A DNA stretch of 64,000 nucleotides from Larimichthys crocea (lineage: Eukaryota > Chordata > Actinopteri > Sciaenidae). Numbering within the stretch: the first letter of the stretch is position 1; every line of letters begins with the position of its first letter. Positions 1 through 31,481 of the stretch are shown here, in pieces. The stretch lies in assembly GCF_000972845.2 (NCBI RefSeq), contig NC_040019.1, positions 11,733,001 through 11,797,000 on the forward strand. The letters are read 5' to 3'. The notes under the pieces were generated by a model. The model worked only from the letters and a program-made list of their open reading frames with translations. It was not told the origin of the DNA and made no database searches. Position numbers and translations under genes: made by a program.

Positions 1-1974
1 TACTCTCATATTTCACAGATCAAATAACAGAATCTCGCAGGACATTTTAATGGCACTGATGTAACGTCCCGCTGATGATATTACTGTTGCCCTCGCTCAT
101 TTAGATAATGCTTGTTTATTCAATTAAATGGAGAGCTTTTGAATGGACTTAGGGGTATATATATATATATGTAGGGCTCTCTCTCAGGTAATGCATTGTC
201 AATAGCAGAGGGTGGAGCTGTGTCAGTCGTAATTATATCCATACAACAATAGAAAGACCTGTTTTAACTGTTTAAAGCCAAACCTCAGGCATTGTACCTT
301 TGCATGCGAAGAGGCTTCCGTTGAGAAATGCTTCTGTACAGCATTGTGTGGCAGTTTACTGTCCATGGAGAAGGAGGAAGTAGGCTGAACTTGGCTCACG
401 TTTGTAAGCGTCTTTCAAAACTCATTTGCCACAACATTTCCACACGATGGATTCAGAGCTTTGTTGCACGACGCGACAATGTGAAATTATGATGGTCGTG
501 TTGCAGGTGAACGGCTGAGGTGAGCAGATGGGATCTGTGGACACGCTGGATGTATTTATTTTGTGTCAACCTCACTTAGATTTTCAGCTATGCACAATTT
601 TCCATTTGTAAAATCAGCATCAGCAACTGTGAAGCATGTGACAGAGGGAGTGTCTAGCTGAACAAACTCAGATTTATTGTCTTGCACCATAATTACGTAG
701 AGAGATGAGCTGTGCCCTATCAGAAATGTAATGTGTTTTTTTTCCATTGTGTTTTGAGGGAATGAGGGAGTGCCCACTAATTTCCCCATTCTGGACAGAC
801 ATAGCACATTGTAGGATTGGGTGGTGGCTGTTATTGTAGCTTCAGTTGATGGAAGAGATCAATCATTTTTTTCTGTGTGTCTCTGACCAGCACTAAAATC
901 AATGTTTGTGTTCCCTGCTGTTCATTTTGGATAGGAATCAGAGTCACTTGTTTATGATGGCTGACACATATTACTTCTATCTTTAAATACATAAAACAAA
1001 GCACATCTTGAGCCAGAGCCTGTCTAAAGCTGATACTGCCAGTATATCTGCCAATAAGCACAAAACATAAACAACATTTTTGGATCCTTTTGGGAAAGAC
1101 ACGTTCTAATCGTGGGATGATTGTTCATTTATCTTTTATTTATTTATTTCATTTCTTAAAGTTGGGAACACATCCACATTTTGACATAAGGCCCCACATC
1201 ACCACAGGTTGTGATTTACTGTGTCCAATTACTTTCAGTGTTAGCTCAACAAGCTCAATGTTTTTTTGCTGTAGCTATTTCTAGCTTCTTTTAACTACAA
1301 CATGTGTTAACAGGAAACAAGCTGGACTCGAATGTGAAGCACTTTGTTAAATTTAAAAAAAATATACAAATAAAATGTATTATTATTGGAATTAGTGGTA
1401 GTTGTAGGATATTTTTAAAAGTTGTGATGTCAACTTATCAGTATGATAATGCCAGTTATAAACATTATATTACATAAATCTTGGCAAAGTATTACTAAAC
1501 CTGATGATATTTGCTTTGTTGGTCTGGAATCCGATTTATCAACATGAATTAAACACATATAATTTATCTTTTATGAATAATTTAATTGGCCCTGTGATGA
1601 GCTGGCGATGTACCCCGCCTCTAACCCAAAGTGAACCCCCATGACTGTAATAAGGATCAGTTGTTCCGGAAACTGGATGCATGAATAATAATTAAATTTG
1701 GATTAGTTAGCTTGTTACAAAATAATACGCCCATGTCCTAGAAACTGTGTCTAATAGTGTAATTAACCAGATCTTCAAATCAAGTCTCTGCTGTGATGAA
1801 TAAATGTTGTACCAGCACACATTTTGGATGGCCACAGTCAGACAGCCTCTCTTATTATATCATATTGTAATAAAAATATAATAAAACACAAACTAAAACA
1901 TTGCCCAGTCAACATCACAGTTAGGTAACCAGCTGATCTTAGAGCTGTGTGGGAGAATCTAAATATCCCCGCTA

Positions 1975-2155
1975 GGGCTGTTGGATAGCTCAGTTGGTAG
2001 ATCATCGGCTCCATGTATGAACCCAGGGTTTTAATCCGACCTGCGGCCCTTTGCTGCATGTCGTTCCCCATCTCTCTCTTCCCACATTACTGTCACTCTT
2101 AAGCTGTCTATCAAAAATAAAGCTTGAAAAGGCCAAAAAAAATCTTTAAAAAAAA
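1975..2155 (+). mobile_element. tRNA-derived SINE, copy 1, with target-site duplication
   Basis: The head is tRNA-like: TAGCTCAGTTGG matches a pol III A box and the GTTTTAATCC stretch sits where a B box belongs. The body then reads CTGCGGCCCTTTGCTGCATG, followed by a C/T-rich segment and an AATAAAG...AAAAGGCC tail running into poly(A). This layout matches a common teleost tRNA SINE. A near-perfect 10-bp direct repeat flanks it (ATCCCCGCTA at 1965-1974, ATCCCTGCTA at 2156-2165), as expected for LINE-driven target-primed insertion. The single mismatch suggests it is not very recent. A second copy lies at 32590-32770. Confidence 0.8.
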
Positions 2156-2478
2156 ATCCCTGCTATGTAAAACTGTAAAACCAAAACAATTAGCTGAAAG
2201 ATGCTAAAACGCTCTGTAGAGCATACACACAGTAGCACTAAATCTGTGACAAATTATTATTTTTTTTTTATTGATGAATTGCCTATAAAATCTCATTGAA
2301 TATCTTGTTTTATCCAACCATCTATGTATCTGTTTTCCATATGCTCTGCTGCTGCAATAACCCATTTTCCCCATGGGGCCCATTAAAGTTTTATCTGATA
2401 CAGTCTAACCTAACTGTGAAGAAATGGGACACTTTGAGGACCAACAGAGAGAAAGGGAGAGGGGAAGATGAGGAGAAG

Positions 2479-2509
2479 GAGGTGGTGGTGGTGGTGGTGG
2501 TGGTGGGGG
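2479..2509. repeat. GGT trinucleotide microsatellite
   Basis: About nine GGT units in a row follow a purine-rich GAGAAAGG/GAGGAGAAGG stretch. It produces polyvaline or polyhistidine in the short reading frames that cross it, and those are not real proteins. Confidence 0.9.
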
Positions 2510-4640
2510 AGGCTGGTGAATGTTAACACGGGCCGCTTGTAGTGAAGTAAAGGAGTGTAATGTGGTGTTTTTTTTAAGGGCCTTCCAGATGGCACGTCGA
2601 CAGGAAGGTTCCGGGGAAACCGGTCCCTAATGAATGGGAGAGAGAATCACCTGAGGGGACAAGAGACATCAAAGAAACCTTTCTCTGCTTCTTTCTCCTC
2701 CTTTTCCTCCCCACATGTTCACTTCGTACAGAGTTCCTCTTCATTTGCTCCTCACACCATGTATCTGATCTAGCAGCTTAATAGTTCCCTCAAGTAATCT
2801 GTGGGCATAGTTGACGCTCGCACCAGCCTCCCTTTTAAATTTATCTTAATTAATCTCCTCTCCTCTCCTTTCCTTGTTTCCTCCCAAGCGGACATTCCTC
2901 ATTTTTACAGTGAAATAGCTGGAGGGCAGGTTCAGACAGAGCTGTCTGAGAAGGACGAGCCCTGACATTAACTGAGGCGAACGTACACATAAAAGCGCAT
3001 TAACATCCTTGACCTGTAACGAATACACAGCTCGCCAGGGGCTGTAGAAAGACAGGATGGAGAGACGTAGACAGACAGGAAGGAGCAAAGTTTAAACATG
3101 CATGGGTCTGTGGTTTATCGGGTTGTTTGTAATGGTCACGGAGGCCACTTACTGGGAGGGGGTGCTGTTTAAATGATAAATGCATCTATACTGCCTCATA
3201 TAAACAAGTGTGTACTCCTTGGATCAGTATAGGATGAGAAACTATGAGTTTAGGAACATTTAAAAAGTGGTTTGACATGTTTCACAACAATTTCTGACTT
3301 AATGTGCAGACCGCACTCCTTTAATTGTACGCATCGAGATCATCTTACTCATCATTGAGTTGTTCTCAGCCCGTGGAAACAGTTGTATAATGTCTCAGTG
3401 GATCTGGAGGAGCTTTGTTGAGTCTAAGATGATGTCATCATGGGTTATCTTTGCGTGGGTTTTAAAGACTACACATTCAAAACAAGAAAATCCCTGTGTT
3501 ACAATCTGAGCACATGGAGTTTGAAAGGCCTGGGCTTTTTCTCAGTCAGGGACGATCTCACAAATAAGCACAGTATGGATGGACGCAGCATGGATTTAGA
3601 TCACTGTTGATGCAAGTAAATATTCTGAGTAGGTATTGATTTATAGCTCAGCATCTGATTTCTTGCATTGATCGCACCACTGCAACGCCAAACAGATGCA
3701 TGGTGCTTTAATTATACAGTAACTGTGCTCACTTTTTTAGATGCATGACTGAAAAAAAACAGAACAGAAAATAAATGAGCCTATTCTAAACTTGCTTCAC
3801 ATTGCACAAGTGACAGCCAACTTTACCAATATTAGGAACTAACAGAACCCATCAGCTGACGATGCTGACCGCTCACAGCTCTTGCGGTCTCTTTTGTTTG
3901 TTTTTTGATGTGTGAAGTTCAGTTTTCGAGAAGGCACAGCCTACGTTACGTTACATGTGTAGACTCCATTGCTATGCCTTAACCCCTGAATGCACAACTA
4001 TAAACTTCAGCTGATTAGATTTTAACCGCCCTTGTTTTGAATTTAATCATTAAACTTCACGGTAACACTAAATCAATGGATCACCTCGTTTGCAACTGAT
4101 TAATGGTGCGCTGATTATACACAGCAAGTCTGATGAGTCTGTTTATAGATTTTCATACTGTGCAGAAAAAAAAAGGAAAACAACAAGATAATAAAAACTC
4201 TTGAGGGTGGATGTGAAAAACTTAAGCAAGTGTAGAATTTGCAGTTAAAGATCTACAACACGCAAACGCACCGACAAGATCTTTTAAAGCATATGTACAC
4301 AGATATGCACCATGTTCTCTGTGGTTTTCACTCTTTCCTGCAAGGTCTGTTGTCTTCGTTTCTCACACATACTCAACCCTCAATGAATGCGTCTGCCCGC
4401 CTTTGAAAAAGGACATGCACTGTATGGTTTCAGTGCACGCATTATTCTTTAAGAGTGACCCGCTTCACTTTGAATATATTATACACCAGCAGGGAGCAAA
4501 GACAGTCGGCTCTTTAAGTCTGACAGCGGGGACGAGATGCTTCATTTGTCACGATGAGAGGGTCACAAGGTTGCTTCTCAAATGTCTCAGACATTTAAAG
4601 GTTGACCCCGTAGGCTGTAGTGCACAGACCGCAAGAGACC

Positions 4641-4661
4641 GCACACACACACACACACACT
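4641..4661. repeat. CA dinucleotide microsatellite
   Basis: An uninterrupted (CA)n run of about ten units in the intergenic region, likely length-polymorphic. Confidence 0.9.
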
Positions 4662-4911
4662 CGGATAATCTGTCACCTGTGTGTGATTTCTGCTGTACTA
4701 GTGTGAGTGACAACCAGAAATGGGGCATTGAACTGAGAAGAAATTTTCCCGACAGCAACACCCTGCAGTTCCCTCTTTTTGCTCGATACTTTCTTTTTTT
4801 CTCATGCTCTTTTTTTTTTCACCCTCCCTGGCTTATTTTCACAAAGATTAACACATCACTTTATAACAGGTGTTAAGAGGGTAACATTGATATTTTTGCT
4901 ACAAATTGAAT

Positions 4912-4931
4912 AGACACACACACACACACAG
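4912..4931. repeat. CA dinucleotide microsatellite
   Basis: A second short (CA)n run of about nine units, some 250 bp after the previous one. Confidence 0.85.
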
Positions 4932-5869
4932 AAATTGAAGCGCACACATATATAAACACAAATGCCCCGTGGGCAGGAAGCAGCAGCAGGAGGGGAGGAA
5001 GTGATTTTGGAGGCTGAACCAGATGCTGCAGAGCTTTTGCTTTGGAAATATCTCTGGCCACCAAATACTAAATCATTCTCTTTCTCATCTTATTCTCTTT
5101 TTATGACAGCATGATTATTTATTTCATCTCTCTGTCTTTGACCCTCTCCCACTCGTGTCCTTGCATCTCTGTTTCTATTTCTAGCAGGGAGAATGAAATA
5201 TGTGATGTGGGGAAAAACACATTTATCAGTTATGTCATCTCTGCAAGTGGAAGAAATGCATCCCCTGCCTTGTTTCTCTGTTTGTAAACAGACCCGACAG
5301 GCTGTAGATTTATTAGTCTTGTTATGCAAAGAGGATGCCGCCCCGTGAGAGAGCTTTGAGGTTGTGCTGGAGCTGCATGAACAGTTAATGTTGAAACAAA
5401 TGCCAGGAAATTGTTATCAGGTGCTTGCCCTGCCAGAGATAGAGAGGGAAGTCAGAGAAAAAAAAAGGAAGTACTAAATTTTAGGACCGTTTTTTGTTGT
5501 TGTTGAAACTGGCTGGGATATACCGTAAAATAGCGATGATATATAAACGAATGTGCACAATATTGGGTGAAGTCAGGGCAGGGTGTTGTGAAAAGGTGCC
5601 AAATGCAAAGTCACATATTCAAATGATGTCATTTCCTCTCAGTTTATGTTTACTTATGTCATCTGTATGTATTCAGATTACACTTAGATGAATTATAACT
5701 CAAGTCAACACAGTTTTCTCTATGATATTCAGATTACACATAAATAAATTATAACTCAAGTGGGAGACTGTCTTTGGGGTGACTTTTTCACAGTGTTGAT
5801 AAGACTAAGAGTCTGCGGGCGGACTAGCCACACTCCATGAGGCACAGTGATGCTTTGAGCTAAATACTA

Positions 5870-6370
5870 ACATCAGTATGCAACATTTGCTAATCAACAC
5901 TAAACTTTAGCAGAGGCTGATGACATAGCATTAGTTTTGCAGACAATAGTAAGTATTGGAAAAATTGAAAATTTAACCTGATAACAGTGCGAGAGGAAAA
6001 GTATGAGGATCATCAAAGTTACTGCAATTGATCCTCTGGGCACCTTGAATGTTTTATGGCAGTCCATCCATTAATGGTTGAAACATTTTACTCAAAATTA
6101 TGAATGTGAACTTCATGGTGGCGCTAGAGAAAATGTTCATTCTTTGTCAAATTAATAAAGAAACATCCTCTGGGAAACATACATGTCTTTTTGTGTCAAT
6201 CCAGCAAGACAATGTTGAGCTATATCACTGGATAACATAAAAAGTTAGGGGTTCACCAAATTAATTAAGATTTCTCACCATGAATGTGTGTACAAAATAT
6301 CATGGCAATCCATCCAAAAGTTACTGAGATATTTCCGTCTAGAATATGACTCGACTATGCATCGTTAAAA
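5870..6370. repeat. Dispersed fish repeat (CATCCTCTGGG / CATGGTGGCGCTAGA family)
   Basis: The stretch carries phrases typical of a very common fish interspersed repeat: GATCCTCTGGGCACCTTGAATG, CCATCCATTAATGGTTGAAAC and CTTCATGGTGGCGCTAGAG, and then a second round with ATGGCAATCCATCC and TACTGAGATATTTC. Related segments occur in this window near 17720-18080, 20905-21000 and 55690-55830. No protein-coding potential is seen. I cannot assign the class from sequence alone. Confidence 0.6.
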
Positions 6371-8296
6371 ATACAAAGAAAACTGTACAATATTGGCAGC
6401 AAAGACAATTTAGTTGAATACAAATCATTTCGTTTGAGGGTTTCCTAATCATTTCTACATGTGTAAAGGACACAGGTATCAAACACATGCTCTTTCAATA
6501 CATGGTTTAGAGATAAGCATCATTTGATATAAGCAGAAAATTACAGACGCCTGTTTAGACATCCCACCACCAATAAAATCAGACATGATTTTATAGCTGC
6601 TGGTGTTCCTGCAGCCATGCCTATCCCCACGGGGAGTCAAATAACCATGACTGAATCAACTCATTCATTCCCAGTGAGACTCAGTGGTTTGACTGTGAGT
6701 GTATGCTTTCAAATCTCAGTCACACCACCCTCCTTTCAGCAATGAATCTTTCTCTTGTAATGTAACAACAGGGGTTGACTGCTTTGCCGCAGAAGATCTG
6801 AAGCTCTATTGTGTTTGTGATAGTGTTTTGAAAAGTAACACATCTCAGTGTCACAGGTGAAGAAATACAGCGCAATCAAATACAGATATTCATCATTATT
6901 GTTTCAGTATCATGTGTGACATTAGTATATTATAGTTTATGTATGTGTAGTGTGCTCAAACTCTTTGATCAACAGAAAATGAATTGACGGGAATAATAAA
7001 TCATTGTTTTTGAAGGAGTCATAGAAGCTGGTCATGGCCAAGGTTAATCCACACAAAAACCAAAATGCAGAAATGAAGTTATGAATTGGACTGTTTCTTG
7101 GCCAGGAAGGGTATAGTGACTTCCCCATAGCTCCCTGTAAAAACCACATGTTGTTATGTTTACATGTCAGTCCGGGAAATATGAACAGTTACATAAGGCT
7201 GGAAACAGGAAAACCGCTAAACTTAGAAAAAAAAGTTGTAGTTTTCACACTTAGATATAATGTTTTGTTAATGTGGTGGTAGGTGAGGTGGACCTTTTAG
7301 CTTTGGAGCTGTTTCCCCTTGTTTCCAGTCTTGTTATGCAAAGCTAACTAGTAGACTTTTGGCTGTAGCTTTAAATAATTGATCAAGCGAAACATTTTCT
7401 GTTCCCAGTTTCTTGAGAAGATTTGCTGAATTTCTTTGTTGTGAAATTAAAATTGAATATCCTTTGTGAACAAAAACAGCAATTTGAAGCCATCACCTTA
7501 GGCCTTTCACGATTTTCTGACATTTAAAGACTAAACAATGATAGAAATATGTTGTTGCATCATTAATCGTTTATTGTTTTAGAATGAGTAACTGTAAGTG
7601 ATACTACTGAGTCTCACTGTAATTTAAAATGCAAAGTGGTGCATTTATTCCCCCAATAAAAAGGCAAATTGACCTTCACAATGTCAGAACTAAGTGCATG
7701 CTTTCATTTGTGTGAATGGCTTGTGGTCACATTCGCTGGCATTAGTGTAGTTTGTTACAGGAAATCATGAAACCAGGAAAGTCAAAGTCATCTGGGAGGA
7801 GTGATGTAATTATTTAAAGGTTCCCAGCTTGTGATCACATGGATAGAGGAGTAATGCGAGCCGCTTGTGAACCAACCAGAGACAGTTATTATTCGCCAAC
7901 ACGCCATTAATGTCACACCACATTTTTTTGAGGATTTATGGACTCATATAATGACATCATGAGGATTTTTCTGTAATTGAAAGGATGATCCTCCATCACA
8001 GCAACCATATTTCACTCTCCAGCTCACCCACTTTTCCCAGAGCACCCTTTCCTCAAACATTTTCTAAGCTGGCAGTGGAGGTCCTGTTGGAGAGACGCCC
8101 TGTCTCTCCTGATTCAGCGTCTGTTAGAGCACAGTCCAGTATTCACTCCTGCCATATACTAATCCTTTCATTAGGCTCGGCTTCAGGCAGCCCTGTCAAA
8201 GAGCTGACTGTGTGCGGGGTCAAGAGAGACTGAGACTGATACACAGAGATACATTTACAGATATGTACTGTAACACTGAAACACCTTCCCACAAAA

Positions 8297-8297
<1 letters not shown>

Positions 8298-8333
<36 letters not shown>

Positions 8334-8334
8334 C
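8298..8334. repeat. Compound (CA)n(TA)n microsatellite
   Basis: Eleven CA units run directly into about seven AT units. Both halves are uninterrupted. Confidence 0.9.
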
Positions 8335-8629
8335 ATTCCAGACTCACATTTACACTTACAGATACACCTCAACGTCCCTCACCTGTTCTATACTGGTGTT
8401 GGATATAAATCAGCATCTACTCTTGGGTCATATTTGTTAATGGTTAATCAAAATAATCACATGACCCCATAAATTGGAGCCATGTCGGCTCATGGCTCTG
8501 AAGACTCTGAAGGCCTGAAGAAGAGTATTTCATCAGAATAAAAGTAAATATCAGAGAAAAAAGAAAAGAAACATAATTCTTTGTATCAGTATTATTTTTT
8601 TTCTTTCTTATCACTGACTGTCTGGGAAA

Positions 8630-9220
8630 TATGTTTATTTGGTGTCGTGTTGAGAGTTGGATGAGAAGATCGATTCCACTCTCATGTCTTTACACTAAAT
8701 GTGGAGCAAGAGCCAAGAGATGGTTGGCGTAAACAAACATGGTATAACATGTAATTAATGAGCCTTCAAGATGTTTAAAGATGTATTTTGTTATCTTCAG
8801 ACAGAAACATGTTTACCCCCGTTTCCAGTCTTGATGTTAAGCTGTGCAACTGGCTGTAGTCTTGGCAATAGTTTGATATTTGGAAAAATGTATTCTCTTT
8901 GTGACAGAGTTAGATGACAAAATTTATACCATGCTCATTCCAGTCTATTAAATAAAAGGCTATAGTCAGGAGTCAGTTATCTTAGCTTAGCATAAAGGAT
9001 GGAAATAGTTGGAAACAACTAGCATGGCTCTGTCCTAAGGCATCAAAATATGGAGTTACCACTAGATATTGGTGCCTAACCAAGAAATGGTCAGTTTTTA
9101 CACTTTACACAGTTTTTACACTTCAGTTTTTGTATTGGATTAACCGGACTGATCCCCCTTGCTTCAAGTCTTTATGCTAAACTAACCACCTCCTGGCTCT
9201 AACTTGATATTTAATGGAGG
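8630..9220. repeat. Two partial copies of the palindromic GCTAAGCTAA repeat family
   Basis: Two adjacent decayed copies of a dispersed element found at least ten times in this window. Diagnostic words are GATGAGAAGATCGATTCCACTC, GTTTCCAGTCTTGATGTTAAGC, CTTAGCTTAGCATAAAGGATGG and TCAAGTCTTTATGCTAAACTAACC. In better copies the left and right arms are imperfect inverted repeats of each other, so the element is a fold-back type without coding capacity. Confidence 0.65.
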
Positions 9221-9300
9221 CAGTGGTTCCCAACCAGGTGTTTCTGACCCCTTCTAGGGTCGCCAAGACCTCTTCAATTTAAGGTTGTAAGAATTTTAAC
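9221..9300 (+). mobile_element. hAT-like terminal sequence (fragment)
   Basis: CAGTGGTTCCCAACCAGGTG is the typical beginning of many non-autonomous hAT elements in vertebrates, followed by GACCCCTTCTAGGGTCGCC. I did not find the opposite inverted terminus nearby, so the far end is lost or unrecognisable. Confidence 0.5.
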
Positions 9301-10702
9301 AAATATTAAAAAAATAAAATATACATGTCTCAGCCTTTTATTGACAGCAGCAGTTGCCTCCTTTTGGTCGCTTCCAGCCCTGGCAAAGCTTTCCTGTATG
9401 TTCTGGGGGCATTTTTGTCACCAGAAGTTCTTTTTTCCTGAAGAAAAACTACCCTGTGTTTGCCCACCGTCTCTGGATGTTTAGTAGTCTAGTGTCGCTT
9501 CTAGGGTTTCATACTTTCATTTGGCAATTTCTCACTGCACATGACACATTGAGATCTAATTTTGTCCATGGCCTCTATGAAGCCAAACTCAATATAACTG
9601 TCTCGGTAAATCCTCTTTTTCTTCTGAGGAAATTCAGCAAAATTCTCTTCTCCTTGACGCCTGGCCATTTTTCCATCTGCTCTTTGGTTTTAGTATGTTT
9701 TTTTTTTCTACAAACTCACACATATACAAAGAGGTATTGTATCTCAAGACACACAGGTTAAATAAAGTGTAAGTAAATACATAAATAGCGCAGTATGACA
9801 CTACAGTCCTTCACTCAATATACTGAAGGTATAGATAGATACATACATACCTGGATATGTTCCACTGAACACACCCACACAATAATTTACACCCTTACAA
9901 ACACACACCCTTTCACTCTGCTCATATTTTCACATATCAGTGACAACGTTGTTTTCAAGGAGCTGCAGTCCTGAGGGAATGTTTAGTTTGGCCAATGCAG
10001 TTCAACCCTTTGCCATCCTAAGCTAACTTGAAAGTGGCCTGGCGTGTTTCTGACTTAAATGACACAAGTCATGTTGATATGATGCAGCCGGTGGAGGCCA
10101 AGAAGTCACAAATGATTCTGTTTTTCTAATGACAAACCTCTCTGTCTCTCTGGTTTGTTTCTCAGGAAAACAACATGAGGAAACCACCGCCGGCCAGCGT
10201 GGATTTGTTTTCTCATAAAACGTAACATTTTTGTCCCATGCATCACCCTGCTTCATCAGGGCTGATGTGGAATATTCAACTGTTCCAGTTAGTTTCCTGA
10301 GACACTTCTGGTAACAGGCAAGCAGACAGGAAGCGGACATCATGGACTGACTGAGAGAGTCGGGACACATGTGAACAGATGAGTCACATCTGACTGATGG
10401 ATGATGTAACAATGTAATGATGCCTTTTCGCCGACCTTGGAGCTAATTGGACCAAGAGAAAGTGTTTTTACAAGCTCATACGTTCACTTTGCCAATGACA
10501 AAACAAGTTACAATCTCAGCGGCAGCGGAGAGGCAATGACCTAATTCAGATTAAAAGGCCTCATACTGATAAGTAGCCGGCCTCCTCACTGGGTGATGGA
10601 ACATAATCACAAATGGACTCTTATCATCGTGGCTGGAGTGTGTGAGGTTACATGATATTTGTGTGTGTATGTGTGGATGGCTGTTTTAGTCAGTGAGTCT
10701 TG

Positions 10703-29557
<18,855 letters not shown>

Positions 29558-29631
29558 AGACTTACAGTCGGTTGAATTATAATCACCAAAATGACTGCAA
29601 TCACTTGATTTAATCTGAACTACATCAGATT

Positions 29632-30104
29632 TTAAAGGAATACATTTCGGAAAATGTGCTTATTCTATTGCTGAGAGGGGAGACTACTACATATGGAGCT
29701 AGAGCCAGGAGGTGATTAGCATAGCTTAACATAAAGAGTGGAAACAGGGGGAAACAGCTAGCCTGGCTCTGTCAGAAGGTGGGAAAAGCTGCATACCAGC
29801 ACCTATAAAGATTGCATTATATCTTTTAGCCATATAAGAAGTGTAAAAATATCTTGTGGTCTTACGGGTGGTCAAGTGCTGGACTATTTCTTGGCCGAAA
29901 AAAGTAATAGAACAAAAAAGATTTTGTTCCGTAGGACAGAGCCTTCCCTTTGCTTCCAGTCTTCGTACTTAACTAAGCCAACATCTGCTGGCTGTAGCTC
30001 TATATTTAGCATCCAGATTGAAGAATCGTATCAATCTTCTCATCTGACTCAGCAAGAAAGCCAATAGGCATGTTTCCCCAAAATGTCAAATGTTGAACCT
30101 TTAA
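29632..30104 (+). repeat. Full-length palindromic (fold-back) repeat in the csgalnact1 3' UTR
   Basis: Left end TTAAAGGAATACATTTCGG; right end, reversed, TTAAAGGTTCAACATTTGAC. The inner arms also pair: AAGAGTGGAAACAGGGGG...AGCCTGGCTCTGTC on the left against the complement of GACAGAGCCTTCCC...TTCCAGTCTTCG on the right. This is the most complete copy of the GCTAAGCTAA family in the window. It lies in the sense of the transcript, so the mRNA could fold here into a long imperfect hairpin. Confidence 0.75.
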
Positions 30105-30918
30105 TGAAAAAATGTGAAGACTTTTTTTTTTCTTTTTACTTTTCGAGAACTCTGAGCACTTTGTTGCTCTGGAAAGGACAACATAAAATTAAGATGACTT
30201 TGAGGAATTCATCTACGCAGTTGGAGTGGACTTTGGTTGGACATGAATCAACCAGATCTCCTGTTTGAAACATCCATCTGTAGCTTAATATCCATTTGTA
30301 ATTTCCTCTGTAACTTCAGCAACGCCTTTCAGAAAGAATACACAGAACCTAAGTTTGTGCTATGAAGTTTCTCTGAACCGTGTGCCTTCTGTGAATGAAA
30401 CCCAAACACTGTCTCTTTAGGGTGGTCAGTAAAACTGAGGGCTTTTATATGTAGGGAAACAGAGCCACCTAGTGGAGTGAAAGTGAACAACATGTTGGTG
30501 AATAAACAATGAAGGACTTGTTTAAAGCCTGAAATGGCCTTGTAAAACACGTTTTGTTATATAAATTATTGATCAGTACTCTTCATCCATTTTATTTATG
30601 TATGTTATTATTTTGTAAATGCCACCATTTATAAGGATTATGAATTCTGATGCAGTTATTGCCTGGACAGTATTATGTGTAGGCCATTCACCTTTATTAC
30701 GAAATGAGAGTGATGCTGAGTCAAAGAAAAACATAGTATGAATGACAATTTCTGTTAAGTATTTGACAGTTTTTCCACAAAAGCCTTATATATTTATGTC
30801 CAAAATATATCTAAAGATAAGTTTATTTTTTAAAATGTTTAATTTAAAGACATACTGTAGACTAATGTGTGTGTTTTTTTGTGGTTTCTTTTTACATAAC
30901 TAATTCGTGGATAGAAAA

Positions 30919-30924
30919 AATAAA
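30919..30924 (+). terminator. csgalnact1: Candidate polyadenylation signal AATAAA (proximal) of csgalnact1
   Basis: A canonical hexamer in GAAAAAATAAAATCAGTG, 1.36 kb after the stop codon. It would give the shorter of two possible 3' ends. Confidence 0.4.
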
Positions 30925-31368
30925 ATCAGTGACTGACAGTAAGTCAGTCCACTGCACGGACACTGACGATGACTTAAGTTAAGTCAGAATGAAACTATTG
31001 ATCTTAATATTTTTATTTCTCTCAATCAAATGTGGCTCTCGTGTACCTTGTCATAAATATACACACAGAGTTTGTTAATGAAGAGATAATGTGGCATTAC
31101 ATGTTACTGCACAGTCACAGAAACTGGAGATGTTACAAACTTAGAGATACGACTGCTTTGATGGTTACTGCATTTGCTTTAATAGACTCCCATAAATCTT
31201 GTTCCAGCACTTCTTCAGTCAATCAAAACAAGCTGTACATTTGGTGGATGACCAAAGATGTGAAAAAAAGGCACTTTTGTTTTTATTATTTGCCATTGAA
31301 ACATTCCTTGTAATAACACATTGAATGCCTTTCTTTACTTTATTTTTTCACTTCATGTAAATTAGTCA

Positions 31369-31374
31369 AATAAA
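31369..31374 (+). terminator. csgalnact1: Candidate polyadenylation signal AATAAA (distal) of csgalnact1
   Basis: A canonical hexamer with a GT-rich stretch about 10-25 bases downstream, which makes it the better of the two candidates. Confidence 0.55.
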
Positions 31375-31481
31375 ACATATTTGTGCATTGTGTCTATTTA
31401 GTATGATTTGTTCCCTTGCGCCATCTGCTGTCATCACCAAGTCCTAACCAGCTAGAAGGTGGAATCTAACAGATATATAGG

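Larger units (their letters stand above)
1..10702. other. Upstream intergenic region / possible 5' non-coding part of csgalnact1
   Basis: No open reading frame here looks like a known protein, and the long ones are random or low-complexity. The stretch holds a tRNA-derived SINE (1975-2155), a GGT repeat (about 2479-2509), CA repeats (4641-4661, 4912-4931, 8298-8334), a short spaced duplication at 5671-5761, dispersed fish repeats (about 5870-6370, 7180-7440, 8630-9220) and a hAT-like terminus at 9221. Non-coding first exons and the promoter of csgalnact1 may lie here, since the mammalian gene has untranslated 5' exons. I could not place them: the bases before 10703 resemble a splice acceptor (T-rich, ending in AG near 10689-10693), which would fit an upstream non-coding exon. 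Confidence 0.5.
29558..31374 (+). other. csgalnact1: csgalnact1 3' untranslated region (inferred)
   Basis: Non-coding sequence follows the TAA at 29557. It contains a fold-back repeat at 29632-30104 and candidate polyadenylation signals AATAAA at 30919-30924 and 31369-31374. The second is followed by the GT-rich TTGTGCATTGTGTC, a typical downstream element, so the longest transcript probably ends near 31.4 kb. The boundary is inferred from signals only. Confidence 0.6.

Noticed and set aside
1975..2155. Possible functional tRNA gene
   Set aside because: The A and B boxes are followed by a long unrelated body and a poly(A) tail, and flanked by a target-site duplication, so it is a SINE.
4403..4876. 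Open frame of 157 codons, plus strand
   Set aside because: It crosses a CA microsatellite and T-rich runs, shows no domain-like composition and lies in repeat-bearing intergenic DNA.
9354..9761. Open frame of 135 codons, plus strand
   Set aside because: It starts inside a hAT-like fragment and is rich in F, S and L from T-rich DNA. No recognisable motif or splice context.
10023..10412. Minus-strand frame of 129 codons
   Set aside because: No family resemblance, and it lies just upstream of csgalnact1 in otherwise non-coding sequence.
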